A stretch of DNA of 24,053 nucleotides from an uncultured Prevotella sp. (GTDB lineage: Bacteria; Bacteroidota; Bacteroidia; Bacteroidales; Bacteroidaceae). Below the pieces are notes generated by a model, which saw only the letters and a program-made list of their open reading frames with translations, had not been told where the DNA came from and made no database searches. The stretch lies in assembly GCA_902477645.1 (NCBI GenBank), contig CABSIA010000029.1, forward strand, positions 1 through 24,053, read 5' to 3'. The position numbers and the translations under genes were made by a program. Below, piece after piece: positions 7,133-15,695 of this stretch. The first letter of the stretch is position 1. The number at the start of each line of letters is the position of its first letter.

Positions 7133-7897
7133 CTATAGTTTTTTCATTTCCACCTCTTTCACCTTCTTGAACAGCTCGGATGCAAAAACGAGGTCGTTCA
7201 GTTTCTCGTTGGTTGAGCTTATCACGCCTTGGTTGTTTCCTTGCCATTCGTTGTGTCCCTGGTATATGAACAGGATATTCTCGCCTATGCCCATAACGGA
7301 ATTCATGTCGTGGGTGTTTATGATGGTTGTTATGTCGAATTCCCTTGTAATTCCGCTCAGAAGCTCATCTATGACGAGCGATGTCTTAGGGTCGAGTCCG
7401 GAGTTAGGCTCGTCGCAAAACAGATATTTCGGATTTAGCACTATCGCCCTTGCTATGGCCACACGCTTCTGCATGCCGCCCGAAATCTCGCCCGGAAATT
7501 TGTTGTCGGCATCCACAAGGTTTACCCTGTCGAGGCATTCCTTGGCTCTTTTCAGTTTCTCCCGGTAGTTCATGTTAGAGAACATGTCGAGCGGAAACAT
7601 CACGTTTTCCAATACCGACATTGAGTCGAACAGTGCGGCGCTCTGGAAAATCATTCCCATTTCGCGGCGCATGGCAACTTTCTCCTCTTTTGTCATCTTC
7701 ACAAAGTCGCGTCCGTCATAGAGCACCTCGCCCGATGTAGGGTCGAGCAGTCCCACGAGATTTTTCATCAGCACGGTCTTTCCCGAGCCGCTTTGTCCGA
7801 TGATCAGGTTTGTCTTTCCGTCCTCGAACTTGAAATTTATGTCTTTCAGCACCTCTTTGTCGCCGAAAGACTTATATAGGTTTTTGACTTCTATCAT
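7133..7897 (-). CDS. mlaF: ABC transporter ATP-binding protein, MlaF-like
   Basis: A 254-residue ATPase of the MlaF group, which powers phospholipid transport between inner and outer membrane together with the MlaE permease. Walker A GQSGSGKT at 34-41, signature ISGGMQKR at 138-145, and Walker B with CDEPNSGLDP (D162, E163). SGGMQKR is characteristic of MlaF/Mkl-type ATPases. The chosen start MIEVKNLYKSF overlaps the mlaE stop by 4 bases (ATGA); the longer reading frame upstream only reads through mlaE. It is the last gene of the minus-strand unit, and no MCE-domain gene (mlaD) follows in the window. Confidence 0.92.
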   Translation of the reverse strand: MIEVKNLYKSFGDKEVLKDINFKFEDGKTNLIIGQSGSGKTVLMKNLVGLLDPTSGEVLYDGRDFVKMTKEEKVAMRREMGMIFQSAALFDSMSVLENVMFPLDMFSNMNYREKLKRAKECLDRVNLVDADNKFPGEISGGMQKRVAIARAIVLNPKYLFCDEPNSGLDPKTSLVIDELLSGITREFDITTIINTHDMNSVMGIGENILFIYQGHNEWQGNNQGVISSTNEKLNDLVFASELFKKVKEVEMKKL

Positions 7898-8640
7898 GAC
7901 AGTATTTGTGTTAAGAAAACATCCGAGAACAATATCAGCACGCTCGAGCTTACCACGGCGTCGGTAGACGCATTGCCCACCTCTACCGAGCCGCCCTCTA
8001 CGGTGTAGCCGAAAAATGACGATACGCTGGCTATGATGAATGCGAAGAACAGGCTCTTTATGATACTCATCCATACAAACCACTCGTTGAACGAGTGCTG
8101 CAGACCTAATGTGAGATCCTCGGGAGTCAGTATGTGCCCGATATATGCTGTTCCGTAAGCACCGAGAATTCCCGTTGCCGACGAGAAAATCACGAGGAAC
8201 GGCATTATGGTTATAAGTCCGAGAATTTTAGGCAGGATGAGGAAATTAGCCGAGTTCACACCCATTATGTCGAGTGCGTCAATCTGTTGCGTAACCCTCA
8301 TTGTTCCAAGCTCGGAGGCTATGTTCGACCCGACCTTTCCTGCCAGTATCAGACACATTATGGAGCTTGAGAACTCAAGCAGCATAATCTCCCGGGTGGT
8401 ATATCCCGATACCCATCGTGGCATCCACGGGCTCTGAATGTTAATCTTCATCTGGATGCAGATTACCGCCCCAATGAAGAACGATATGAGCAGTACGATT
8501 GGAATGGAGTCGACGCCAAGCTGCGACATTTCCTTGACGTATCTTTTCATGAACATGCGCATGCGCTCAGGGATGGTAAATGTCCTTCCCATGAGCAAGA
8601 TGTATTTGCCTAATGTTACCAGTGATTTGTGTATAAGCAT
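7894..8640 (-). CDS. mlaE: ABC transporter permease, MlaE family
   Basis: A 248-residue integral membrane protein of the MlaE (YrbE) permease family. It has several hydrophobic segments (for example PIVLLISFFIGAVICIQ) and the family's conserved stretch VGSNIASELGTMRVTQQIDALDIMGVNSANFLILPK (given here in parts: VGSNIASELGTM, then QQIDALDIMGV). It forms the channel of the MlaFE transporter for outer-membrane lipid homeostasis. I chose ATG 8640 (MLIHKSLVTLGKY); an upstream TTG at 8667 falls in the promoter's -7 box. It is translationally coupled to mlaF. Confidence 0.92.
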   Translation of the reverse strand: MLIHKSLVTLGKYILLMGRTFTIPERMRMFMKRYVKEMSQLGVDSIPIVLLISFFIGAVICIQMKINIQSPWMPRWVSGYTTREIMLLEFSSSIMCLILAGKVGSNIASELGTMRVTQQIDALDIMGVNSANFLILPKILGLITIMPFLVIFSSATGILGAYGTAYIGHILTPEDLTLGLQHSFNEWFVWMSIIKSLFFAFIIASVSSFFGYTVEGGSVEVGNASTDAVVSSSVLILFSDVFLTQILS

Positions 8641-8663
8641 GGCCGAAATGTTGTTATTCGGTT

Positions 8664-8672
8664 GCAAAAGTA
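8664..8672 (-). promoter_or_regulatory. Promoter -7 box of mlaEF
   Basis: On the minus strand TACTTTTGC is an exact match to TAnnTTTGC, 23 bases before the mlaE ATG. A weak -33 candidate (TTG at 8697-8695) lies 22 nt upstream. Confidence 0.62.
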
Positions 8673-8746
8673 ACCAAAATCAATTAAAAAACTGCAATAA
8701 AAGTAATAGTTTTTACTTTTATCAACGTTATTAGGGACATTTTTGC

Positions 8747-8755
8747 TAATTTTGC
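8747..8755 (+). promoter_or_regulatory. Promoter -7 box of lptB
   Basis: TAATTTTGC matches TAnnTTTGC exactly and lies 33 bases before the lptB ATG. The -33 region is not clear. It is divergent from the mlaEF box, with 74 bases between the two -7 boxes. Confidence 0.65.
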
Positions 8756-8788
8756 CGAGAATTTAGAAACACAAGACAACATAACTAT

Positions 8789-9613
8789 ATGGACGAGAAT
8801 ATCCGGAATGCAGAATCGGCGCCGCAGACCATGACACTGAGAGCCGAGGGACTGGTTAAGCGATATGGCAAGCGTACGGTTGCCAATCAGGTGTCGTTTG
8901 ATGTGAGGCAGGGCGAGATAGTCGGACTGTTGGGACCCAACGGTGCCGGCAAGACGACTTCTTTTTATATGACTACGGGACTCGTCGTGCCCAACGACGG
9001 ACACGTGTTTATCAACGACCAGGAGATTACAGATTATCCTGTATACAAGCGTGCCCGTGCCGGCATTGGCTATTTGCCGCAGGAGGCGAGCGTGTTCCGC
9101 AAAATGAGCGTAGAGGACAACATCATGTCGGTGCTTGAGATGACAAATCTCAATAAAGAGCAGCGCAACGAGCGCCTTGAGAGTCTGCTTGCCGAGTTCC
9201 GCCTCAATAAAGTACGCAAGAACAAGGGCGACCAGCTCTCGGGAGGTGAGCGCCGCCGTACGGAGATAGCCCGTTGTCTTGCCATCGACCCTAAGTTCAT
9301 CATGCTCGACGAGCCTTTTGCCGGTGTCGACCCTATAGCCGTAGAGGATATCCAGCATATCGTATGGCGCCTTAAATACCGCAATATCGGCATTTTGATT
9401 ACAGACCACAATGTTCAGGAGACACTGACCATTACCGACCGTGCCTATCTGCTCTTTGAGGGGAAAATTCTCTTTCAGGGCAATCCTGAACAACTTGCCG
9501 AAAACCAGATAGTTAGGGAAAAATATCTCGGAACGTCGTTCGTTCTCAGAAAAAAAGATTTCCAGCTCATAGACGAGCAGAAAAGGGCAAGGGAAAGTGC
9601 CGAAAACGGTTAA
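8789..9613 (+). CDS. lptB: LPS export ABC transporter ATPase LptB
   Basis: A 274-residue cytoplasmic ATPase that drives LPS extraction by LptB2FG. Walker A GPNGAGKT at 49-56, Q-loop region [18 protein letters not shown] (typical of LptB), signature LSGGERRR from L150, Walker [13 protein letters not shown] (D174, E175), and the H-loop in [11 protein letters not shown]. coli LptB is about 241 residues; here there is an N-terminal extension of roughly 15 residues ([15 protein letters not shown]) and a charged C-terminal tail ending RARESAENG. Met15 is a possible alternative start. It is transcribed alone from its own promoter, divergent from mlaEF. Confidence 0.94.
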   Translation: MDENIRNAESAPQTMTLRAEGLVKRYGKRTVANQVSFDVRQGEIVGLLGPNGAGKTTSFYMTTGLVVPNDGHVFINDQEITDYPVYKRARAGIGYLPQEASVFRKMSVEDNIMSVLEMTNLNKEQRNERLESLLAEFRLNKVRKNKGDQLSGGERRRTEIARCLAIDPKFIMLDEPFAGVDPIAVEDIQHIVWRLKYRNIGILITDHNVQETLTITDRAYLLFEGKILFQGNPEQLAENQIVREKYLGTSFVLRKKDFQLIDEQKRARESAENG

Positions 9614-9637
9614 AAAAACAAATTTTTCACCTATATA

Positions 9638-9670
9638 TTAGGTAAAGTCAACAATAATGAGTAATTTTGC
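9638..9670 (+). promoter_or_regulatory. Promoter of tig
   Basis: TAATTTTGC (9662-9670) matches TAnnTTTGC exactly. TTAG (9638-9641) lies at the right place for the -33 TTTG box with a 20-nt spacer. The 5' untranslated region would be about 50 nt. Confidence 0.68.
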
Positions 9671-9728
9671 AACTCATTTGAATAAAACCGAAAAGAAATA
9701 ATAACGTAAAATAATAAAGAAAATAAAG

Positions 9729-11096
9729 ATGAACATTTCATTTGAAAACCCAGACAAGATCAATGGCAAGCTTACATTGACAATCGAGGAGGCTGATTTC
9801 GCACCTGAGGTAGAGAAGACTCTAAAGGACTATCGCAAGAAAGCCAACATCCCGGGTTTCCGTCCCGGCCAGGCTCCTATGGGTCTGATTAAACGTCAGT
9901 TTGGCGCATCGGTAAAAGTCGACGCCATTAACCGCGTTTTGGGCGAGCAGTTGCAGAAATACATTGTCGACAACAAAATCCACATGCTCGGCGAGCCTCT
10001 CGCAAGCGAGAGCCAGGAGCCTGTAGATCTCGACAAGGAGGCTCCATATACATTTGCATTTGACATTGCCGTTGCTCCTGAGTTCAATGCCGAGCTTTCA
10101 GGCAACGACACCATCGACCACTACAATATCACTGTTGACGACGCTCTCATTGACCGTCAGGTTGACATGTTCGCCTCACGCTCAGGCAGCTATGCAAAGG
10201 CTGAGGAATATAAGGACAACGACATGCTGAAGGGTGACCTCCGTGAGCTTGACGAGAACGGCAACACCAAGGAGGGCGGTCTTACTGTTGAGGCGGCGGT
10301 TCTGATGCCAAGCTACATCAAGGTAGACGACCAGAAGAAGCTCTTCGAAGGCGCTAAGCTCGGTGACATCATCACTTTCAACCCACGCAAGGCTTATCCG
10401 GAGAGCGACGTAGAGGTATCGTCACTTCTCAAAATCGAGAAAGATAAGGTTGGTGAGTATGAGGGCGACTTCAGCTATCAGATCACAGAAATCAGCCGCT
10501 ACGAGAAGGCTGCTGTTGACCAGACTCTCTTCGACAGCGTGTTTAGCAAGGATGCGGTGAAGAGCGAGGAAGAGTTCCGCAACAAGATGTCTGAGGGCCT
10601 CGCACAGCAACTCGCTGTTGATGCCGACTATAAGTTCCTGCTCGATATGCGCGCATACGTTGAGAATAAAGTTGGCGAGCTTACCTTCCCCGACGCTCTT
10701 TTGAAGCGTATAATGCTGAAGAACAATGAGGACAAGGGTGCCGAGTTTGTTGACAAGCACTATGACGCAAGCGTTAAGGAACTGGCATGGAGCCTTATGA
10801 AGAACCAGCTCGTTGAGGCTGCCGGCATTAAGATTGATGATGCCGATGTGCTCAACGCTGCCAAGGAGACCGCGCGCATACAGTTTGCTCAGTATGGCAT
10901 GAACAACGTGCCGGAAGAGTATGTTGAGAACTATGCTAAGGAAATTCTGAAGAAGCAGGAGAATGTACAGGGATGCGTTGACCGCGCTCTCGACATCAAG
11001 CTCGTTGCTGCCATCAAGGGTGTTGTCAAGTTGAACGAGAAGAATGTGTCGCTCGACGAATTCAACGCAATGATGAGCGATAAGACTGCAAAATAA
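9729..11096 (+). CDS. tig: Trigger factor
   Basis: A 455-residue ribosome-associated chaperone for nascent chains. The ribosome-binding N-terminal domain has the signature NIPGFRPGQAPMGLIKRQFG near residues 40-58 (GFRxGxxP loop). The C-terminal chaperone arms are long and charged (about 260-455). The middle region, where E. coli has an FKBP-type isomerase domain, is present in length but lacks the recognisable FKBP core (no DF.G, GFE.G or FP..Y match), so isomerase activity is doubtful. It lies directly ahead of clpP-clpX, the common order tig-clpP-clpX, but has its own promoter and a potential terminator after it. Confidence 0.95.
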   Translation: MNISFENPDKINGKLTLTIEEADFAPEVEKTLKDYRKKANIPGFRPGQAPMGLIKRQFGASVKVDAINRVLGEQLQKYIVDNKIHMLGEPLASESQEPVDLDKEAPYTFAFDIAVAPEFNAELSGNDTIDHYNITVDDALIDRQVDMFASRSGSYAKAEEYKDNDMLKGDLRELDENGNTKEGGLTVEAAVLMPSYIKVDDQKKLFEGAKLGDIITFNPRKAYPESDVEVSSLLKIEKDKVGEYEGDFSYQITEISRYEKAAVDQTLFDSVFSKDAVKSEEEFRNKMSEGLAQQLAVDADYKFLLDMRAYVENKVGELTFPDALLKRIMLKNNEDKGAEFVDKHYDASVKELAWSLMKNQLVEAAGIKIDDADVLNAAKETARIQFAQYGMNNVPEEYVENYAKEILKKQENVQGCVDRALDIKLVAAIKGVVKLNEKNVSLDEFNAMMSDKTAK

Positions 11097-11157
11097 GCTC
11101 TCGGATAGAACAAAATTGCACGCTATAACATTTTTTTAGAAAAAAAACTTCTTTCAT

Positions 11158-11228
11158 AAAGAGGTTATCGACTTTTTTTATTAACTTTGTCATACGAACA
11201 AGATAATAAGAGCCGATAACCTCTTTTT
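11158..11228 (+). promoter_or_regulatory. 13-bp inverted repeat enclosing the clpP promoter
   Basis: AAAGAGGTTATCG (11158-11170) and CGATAACCTCTTT (11214-11226) are exact complements 43 nt apart, with Ts continuing to 11228. Between them, TAACTTTGT (11182-11190) is a good -7 box (TAnnTTTG), close to the centre of the repeat. No clear -33 box is seen. The left arm can also pair with CTTCTTT (11148-11154, one G-U). It could be a long-loop terminator for tig read-through, an operator for clpP, or both. Confidence 0.6.
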
Positions 11229-11281
11229 ATGTTGCCGCAACAGACTGCCAAAACAGAATATTTATTATACAGAAACAGAGT

Positions 11282-11950
11282 ATGAACAGCGATTTTAGAA
11301 AATTTGCCACCAGACATCTCGGCATCAACGGATTGGTGCTCGATGATGTTGTCAGCAGCCAGAACCAGTATCTTAACCCCTACATCCTTGAGGAGCGGCA
11401 GCTAAATGTTACCCAGATGGATGTGTTCTCGCGCCTGATGATGGACCGCATCATATTTCTTGGGACAGAAATTAATGACTATACAGCCAACACTCTTCAG
11501 GCACAGCTTCTGTATCTCGACTCCGTAGACAGCGGAAAAGATATCTCTATATATATAAACTCTCCTGGAGGAAGCGTGACTGCCGGATTGGGCATTTACG
11601 ATACCATGCAATTCATATCGAGCGATGTCGCCACAATCTGTACAGGAATGGCTGCCTCTATGGGGGCCGTGCTGCTCGTTGCCGGTGCAGAGGGCAAGCG
11701 CTCGGCTCTTACTCACAGCCGCGTTATGATACATCAGCCGTTGGGCGGCGTGCAGGGGCAGGCCTCAGATATAGAGATTGAGGCTAAGGAGATACAGAAG
11801 TTTAAGAAAGAGCTTTATAACATTATCTCCGAGCACTCGCATACTCCTTTCGAGAAAGTGTGGCAGGATTCCGACCGCAACTATTGGATGACAGCTGACG
11901 AGGCAAAGGAGTATGGAATGATAGACAATGTTTTAAAACGTAAAAAGTAA
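11282..11950 (+). CDS. clpP: ATP-dependent Clp protease proteolytic subunit
   Basis: A 222-residue serine peptidase that forms the ClpP barrel and works with the ClpX encoded next to it. Ser126 lies in GMAASMGA and His151 in VMIHQPLGG. Aligning without gaps from His151 to E. coli ClpP, as I recall its sequence, the third catalytic position is residue 200 and reads Asn (DSDRNYWM) instead of Asp. This gives a Ser-His-Asn triad like that known for Listeria ClpP1. The N-terminus is about 28 residues longer than mature ClpP, consistent with a propeptide. clpX starts 2 bases after the stop, so the two form an operon. Confidence 0.96.
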   Translation: MNSDFRKFATRHLGINGLVLDDVVSSQNQYLNPYILEERQLNVTQMDVFSRLMMDRIIFLGTEINDYTANTLQAQLLYLDSVDSGKDISIYINSPGGSVTAGLGIYDTMQFISSDVATICTGMAASMGAVLLVAGAEGKRSALTHSRVMIHQPLGGVQGQASDIEIEAKEIQKFKKELYNIISEHSHTPFEKVWQDSDRNYWMTADEAKEYGMIDNVLKRKK

Positions 11951-11952
11951 AG

Positions 11953-13179
11953 ATGCCAAGAAAAAACTGTAGCTTCTGCGGAAGAAGCGATAAGGATGCA
12001 AAGATACTTATCTCAGGAATTAACGGCTATATCTGCGAGAGTTGTGCTAAGCAGGCTTACGAGATTGCCGTTACACAGGGCTGCTTTGACCATGCCGGGC
12101 AGACATCGTCGGGTTTCAGTTTGAAGAAGGTGCCTAAGCCGAAGGAAATTAAGGCTTATCTCGACGAGTATATTATCGGTCAGGATGAGGCCAAACGCCA
12201 TCTTGCAGTTTCTGTTTACAACCACTATAAACGTCTGCAGCAGCCTGTCGACGAGAATGGCGTAGAGATAGAGAAAAGTAACATTATAATGGTGGGCTCA
12301 ACGGGTACCGGCAAGACTCTTCTTGCACGTACCATTGCGCGTCTGCTCGATGTGCCGTTCACTATTGTCGATGCGACGGTGTTTACCGAGGCGGGATATG
12401 TAGGCGAGGATGTTGAGAGCATTCTCAGCCGCCTGTTGCAGGTCGCAAATTATGATGTTGCAGCATCTGAGCGTGGCATTGTTTTCATTGACGAGATTGA
12501 CAAGATAGCCCGCAAGAGCGACAACCCCTCAATCACCCGTGACGTGAGCGGTGAGGGCGTGCAGCAGGGATTGCTGAAGCTTCTTGAGGGAACTATGGTA
12601 AACGTTCCGCCAAAGGGAGGCCGCAAGCATCCTGACCAAGACTACATACATGTCGACACAAAGAACATTCTCTTTATTTGCGGCGGCGCTTTCGACGGTA
12701 TCGAGCGAAAGATAGCACAGCGGCTAAATACCCATACGGTGGGTTATAACTCTGTGCAGAATGTGCGCCAGATAGACAAGGAAGACCTTATGCAGTATGT
12801 GCTGCCGCAAGATTTGAAGTCGTTCGGACTTATACCGGAGATTATAGGCCGTCTGCCTGTGCTCACATATCTTAAGCCTCTCGACCGTGAAGCTCTTCGC
12901 CGCATTCTCGTAGAGCCTAAGAACTCTATTGTGAAACAGTATGTGAAACTGTTTGAGATGGATGGCATAAAACTCACGTTTGTAGAAGATGCTCTCGACT
13001 TCATTGTTGACAAGGCCGTGGAATATAAGCTTGGAGCACGTGGACTGCGCTCTATAGTAGAGTCGGTTATGATGGATGCCATGTTTGAGGTTCCGTCAAA
13101 ACGCGCGAAAAAGTTCGATGTTACGCTCGAATATGCCAAGCTGCAGCTTGACAAGGCTCATCTGCTGTCCGATAATTAA
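11953..13179 (+). CDS. clpX: ATP-dependent Clp protease ATPase subunit ClpX
   Basis: A 408-residue AAA+ unfoldase that feeds substrates to ClpP. N-terminal zinc-binding domain with C6, C9, C28 and C31. Walker A GSTGTGKT at 115-122, pore loop GYVGED, Walker B FIDEID (D180, E181), and the RKH loop in [10 protein letters not shown]. The ClpP-docking loop, IGF in E. coli, is VGY here (263-265, in [10 protein letters not shown]), a conservative change. Sensor and small-domain motifs ([17 protein letters not shown]) are intact. Length is normal. Expression is probably from the clpP promoter. Confidence 0.97.
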   Translation: MPRKNCSFCGRSDKDAKILISGINGYICESCAKQAYEIAVTQGCFDHAGQTSSGFSLKKVPKPKEIKAYLDEYIIGQDEAKRHLAVSVYNHYKRLQQPVDENGVEIEKSNIIMVGSTGTGKTLLARTIARLLDVPFTIVDATVFTEAGYVGEDVESILSRLLQVANYDVAASERGIVFIDEIDKIARKSDNPSITRDVSGEGVQQGLLKLLEGTMVNVPPKGGRKHPDQDYIHVDTKNILFICGGAFDGIERKIAQRLNTHTVGYNSVQNVRQIDKEDLMQYVLPQDLKSFGLIPEIIGRLPVLTYLKPLDREALRRILVEPKNSIVKQYVKLFEMDGIKLTFVEDALDFIVDKAVEYKLGARGLRSIVESVMMDAMFEVPSKRAKKFDVTLEYAKLQLDKAHLLSDN

Positions 13180-13189
13180 AATACAATAT

Positions 13190-13270
13190 GCCCAGAAAGG
13201 GCGAAAGGCACTTAGCCAGGGGCAACGCCTTGGGTGATAGACGTACTCAAAGAATACGCCCCGTAAGGGC
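13190..13270. repeat. Hairpin-rich dispersed-repeat-like element
   Basis: Three hairpins follow one another: GCCC-AGAAA-GGGC (13190-13202), CCAGGG pairing with CCTTGG (13216-13221 with 13228-13233), and GCCC-CGTAA-GGGC (13258-13270). The first and last share the same GCCC/GGGC plan. The pattern resembles GC-rich intergenic repeats I know from Bacteroidota genomes; this is by memory, not a search. It lies between clpX and recQ. Confidence 0.55.
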
Positions 13271-13335
13271 AAAAGCATTATTGCAACATGAAATATTGCA
13301 GCCGAACAATATACTAAAAAACATTTACTGACCTT

Positions 13336-15519
13336 ATGGCAAAAAAAGACAGTTTGACCAAAAAACTAAAGCAGTTTTTCGGTTTTGACAAGTTTAAGGG
13401 TGATCAGGAGGCCATTATCAGCAATCTGCTTGCCGGCAACGACACTTTCGTGCTCATGCCGACAGGTGGAGGTAAAAGTCTCTGCTATCAGTTGCCTTCG
13501 TTGATAATGGAGGGAACGGCTATTGTCGTCTCACCACTCATTGCCTTGATGAAAAATCAGGTCGATGTCATTAATGGCATGACAGAAGAGGGTGGGGTGG
13601 CGCATTATCTGAACTCGTCGCTAAACAAGGCTGCCATAACACAGGTCATGGACGATGTGAGAAGCGGAAAGACAAAGTTGCTGTATGTGGCGCCCGAGTC
13701 GTTGAATAAGGAGGAGAATGTTGAGTTCCTAAAGACGGTGAGAATATCTTTCTATGCCATAGATGAGGCTCACTGTATATCGGAGTGGGGACACGATTTC
13801 CGCCCTGAGTACCGCAACATTCGTCCAACCATCAGCAAGATAGGCAATGCCCCGGTCATAGCTCTCACCGCTACGGCTACCGACAAGGTGCGCACAGATA
13901 TAAAGAAATGTCTCGGCATTGTCGATGCCAAGGAGTTTAAAAGCTCTTTCAACCGCCCCAACCTTTATTACGAGGTAAGGCAGAAACGCACCGATGACGA
14001 CACCAACAAGCAGATAATAATGTTCATTCGCCAGAATCCGGGAAAGAGCGGCATTATATATTGTCTCTCACGCAAAAAGGTGGAGGAGCTGGCGGCTGTA
14101 CTGAAGGCAAACGAGATAAAGGCGGCGCCATATCACGCAGGACTCGACTCTGCCACACGCTCACAGACACAGGACGACTTCCTTATGGAGCGTATAGATG
14201 TCATTGTGGCTACAATAGCCTTCGGTATGGGTATCGACAAACCCGACGTGAGGTTTGTCATACATTACGACATACCCAAAAGTCTCGAGGGATATTATCA
14301 GGAGACAGGACGTGCCGGACGTGATGGCGGTGAGGGACAGTGTATTGTGTTCTATTCGCCAAAGGATCTTCAAAAACTGGAGAAGTTTATGGAGGGAAAG
14401 CCTATTGCCGAGCAGGATATAGGCAGACAGCTGCTTCAGGAAACCGAGGCATACGCTGAAAGTTCCGTGTGCAGGCGAAAGCTGTTGCTCCACTATTTCG
14501 GTGAGACCTACGAGCCCGACAACTGCGGAAACTGTGACAACTGTCTGCATCCGAGTCAGAAACGTGACGCAAAGGATGCTCTCGTCATTGTGCTCTCGGC
14601 AATAAAGGCAATTAAAGAGAACTTCTTGCAGGATTACGTGATAGACTTCGTTAAGGGGCGTGCCACCGACGATATAGTCTCCCATCATCATGACGAGCTT
14701 GAGGATTTCGGTGCAGGAGAGGATGAAGACCCTAAAATATGGAACCCTGTTATTCGCCAGGCTATGATAATGGGTTACATTAAAAAAGATGTAGAGAACT
14801 ACGGATTGCTGAAACTGACATCGGCAGGCAAGAAGTTTATCAAGTCGCCTTCTACTTTCATGATTGTCGAAGACCGTGAGTTCAACGATGACTATGAGTC
14901 AGAAGACCACGATATGGGAATGTCAGCTCTCGATTTGCCTCTGTATTCTCTTCTCAAAGGACTGCGGAAGAAGGTGGCTAAGGCGAACAGTCTGCCTGGA
15001 TATGTCATTTTCCAAGACGTGTCGCTTGAGCAGATGGCAACCATGTATCCTGTAACCATGACAGAGTTGCAGAACATACAGGGCGTAGGTGCCGGAAAAG
15101 CCAAACGCTATGGTAAGGAGTTCTTGGACGTGATACGCAAATATTGCGAGGAAAACTCTATAGAGCGCCCTGAGGAGCTGCGGGTGCGCACGGTGGCAAA
15201 GAAAAGCATGCTCAAAGTGAAAATTATCCAGAGTATAGACAGGCAGATTGCTCTCGATGATATAGCACAGGCGCAGGGGCTTGAGTTCGAGGAGCTTCTC
15301 GATGAGGTCGATGCTATTGTATATAGCGGAACGAAGCTGAATATAGACTATTTCCTTGAGGAGGTTATGGACGATGACCATGTTGACGATATCTACGATT
15401 ATTTCATGGATAGTGATACTGACAGCATTGATGATGCTATTGATGAGCTTGGCAGCGACTATTCTGAGGACGAGATACGTCTTGTACGCATAAAATTCCT
15501 GTCGGAACAGGCAAATTAA
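13336..15519 (+). CDS. recQ: ATP-dependent DNA helicase RecQ
   Basis: A 727-residue 3'-5' helicase of DNA repair and recombination. Walker A TGGGKS at 43-48, DEAH at 143-146 in AIDEAHCISEWGHDFRPEY (motif II plus the RecQ aromatic loop), and helicase motifs V/VI in IAFGMGIDKPDVRFVIH and QETGRAGRDG. The RecQ zinc cysteines are C379, C397, C400 and C403. A winged-helix RQC region follows (about 410-510), then an HRDC domain (about 536-606) with NIQGVGAGKAKRYG. An extra tail of about 110 residues, rich in acidic residues near its end, resembles the helix-turn-helix extension seen in Bacteroidota RecQ. E. coli RecQ has about 610 residues. No clear promoter box precedes it. Confidence 0.96.
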   Translation: MAKKDSLTKKLKQFFGFDKFKGDQEAIISNLLAGNDTFVLMPTGGGKSLCYQLPSLIMEGTAIVVSPLIALMKNQVDVINGMTEEGGVAHYLNSSLNKAAITQVMDDVRSGKTKLLYVAPESLNKEENVEFLKTVRISFYAIDEAHCISEWGHDFRPEYRNIRPTISKIGNAPVIALTATATDKVRTDIKKCLGIVDAKEFKSSFNRPNLYYEVRQKRTDDDTNKQIIMFIRQNPGKSGIIYCLSRKKVEELAAVLKANEIKAAPYHAGLDSATRSQTQDDFLMERIDVIVATIAFGMGIDKPDVRFVIHYDIPKSLEGYYQETGRAGRDGGEGQCIVFYSPKDLQKLEKFMEGKPIAEQDIGRQLLQETEAYAESSVCRRKLLLHYFGETYEPDNCGNCDNCLHPSQKRDAKDALVIVLSAIKAIKENFLQDYVIDFVKGRATDDIVSHHHDELEDFGAGEDEDPKIWNPVIRQAMIMGYIKKDVENYGLLKLTSAGKKFIKSPSTFMIVEDREFNDDYESEDHDMGMSALDLPLYSLLKGLRKKVAKANSLPGYVIFQDVSLEQMATMYPVTMTELQNIQGVGAGKAKRYGKEFLDVIRKYCEENSIERPEELRVRTVAKKSMLKVKIIQSIDRQIALDDIAQAQGLEFEELLDEVDAIVYSGTKLNIDYFLEEVMDDDHVDDIYDYFMDSDTDSIDDAIDELGSDYSEDEIRLVRIKFLSEQAN

Positions 15520-15526
15520 TCAAATA

Positions 15527-15695
15527 AGGTTATCAGGTTTAAAGGTTATGAGGCCGTGATGTTATAAGGTGAAAAGTGTAATCTCATCTCATAACCTCAC
15601 AACCTCATAACCTCACAACCTCATAACCTCACAACCTCATAACCTCACAACCTCACGACCTTAAATATGACTTTTAACCCCCACAACCTAATAAC
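15527..15695. repeat. 16-nt tandem repeats with inverted copies, running into the MATE gene
   Basis: Four exact copies of CTCATAACCTCACAAC start at 15588, 15604, 15620 and 15636, followed by a partial copy at 15652-15660. Each unit is itself two near-identical 8-mers. Upstream lie copies in the other orientation: AGGTTATCAGG (15527-15537) and AGGTTATGAGG (15543-15553). The latter is the exact complement of 15603-15613. A copy with two mismatches in 17 (15679-15695) lies inside the first codons of the MATE gene. There are no spacers or conserved repeat-spacer plan as in CRISPR. Confidence 0.85.

Noticed and set aside
7898..8083. N-terminal extension of mlaF by 62 residues
   Set aside because: It only reads mlaE in another frame; the ATGA overlap and the normal ATPase N-terminus fix the start at 7897.
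15588..15660. Regular repeats that could suggest a CRISPR array
   Set aside because: Units are 16 nt and directly adjacent with no unique spacers, and no cas genes are nearby.
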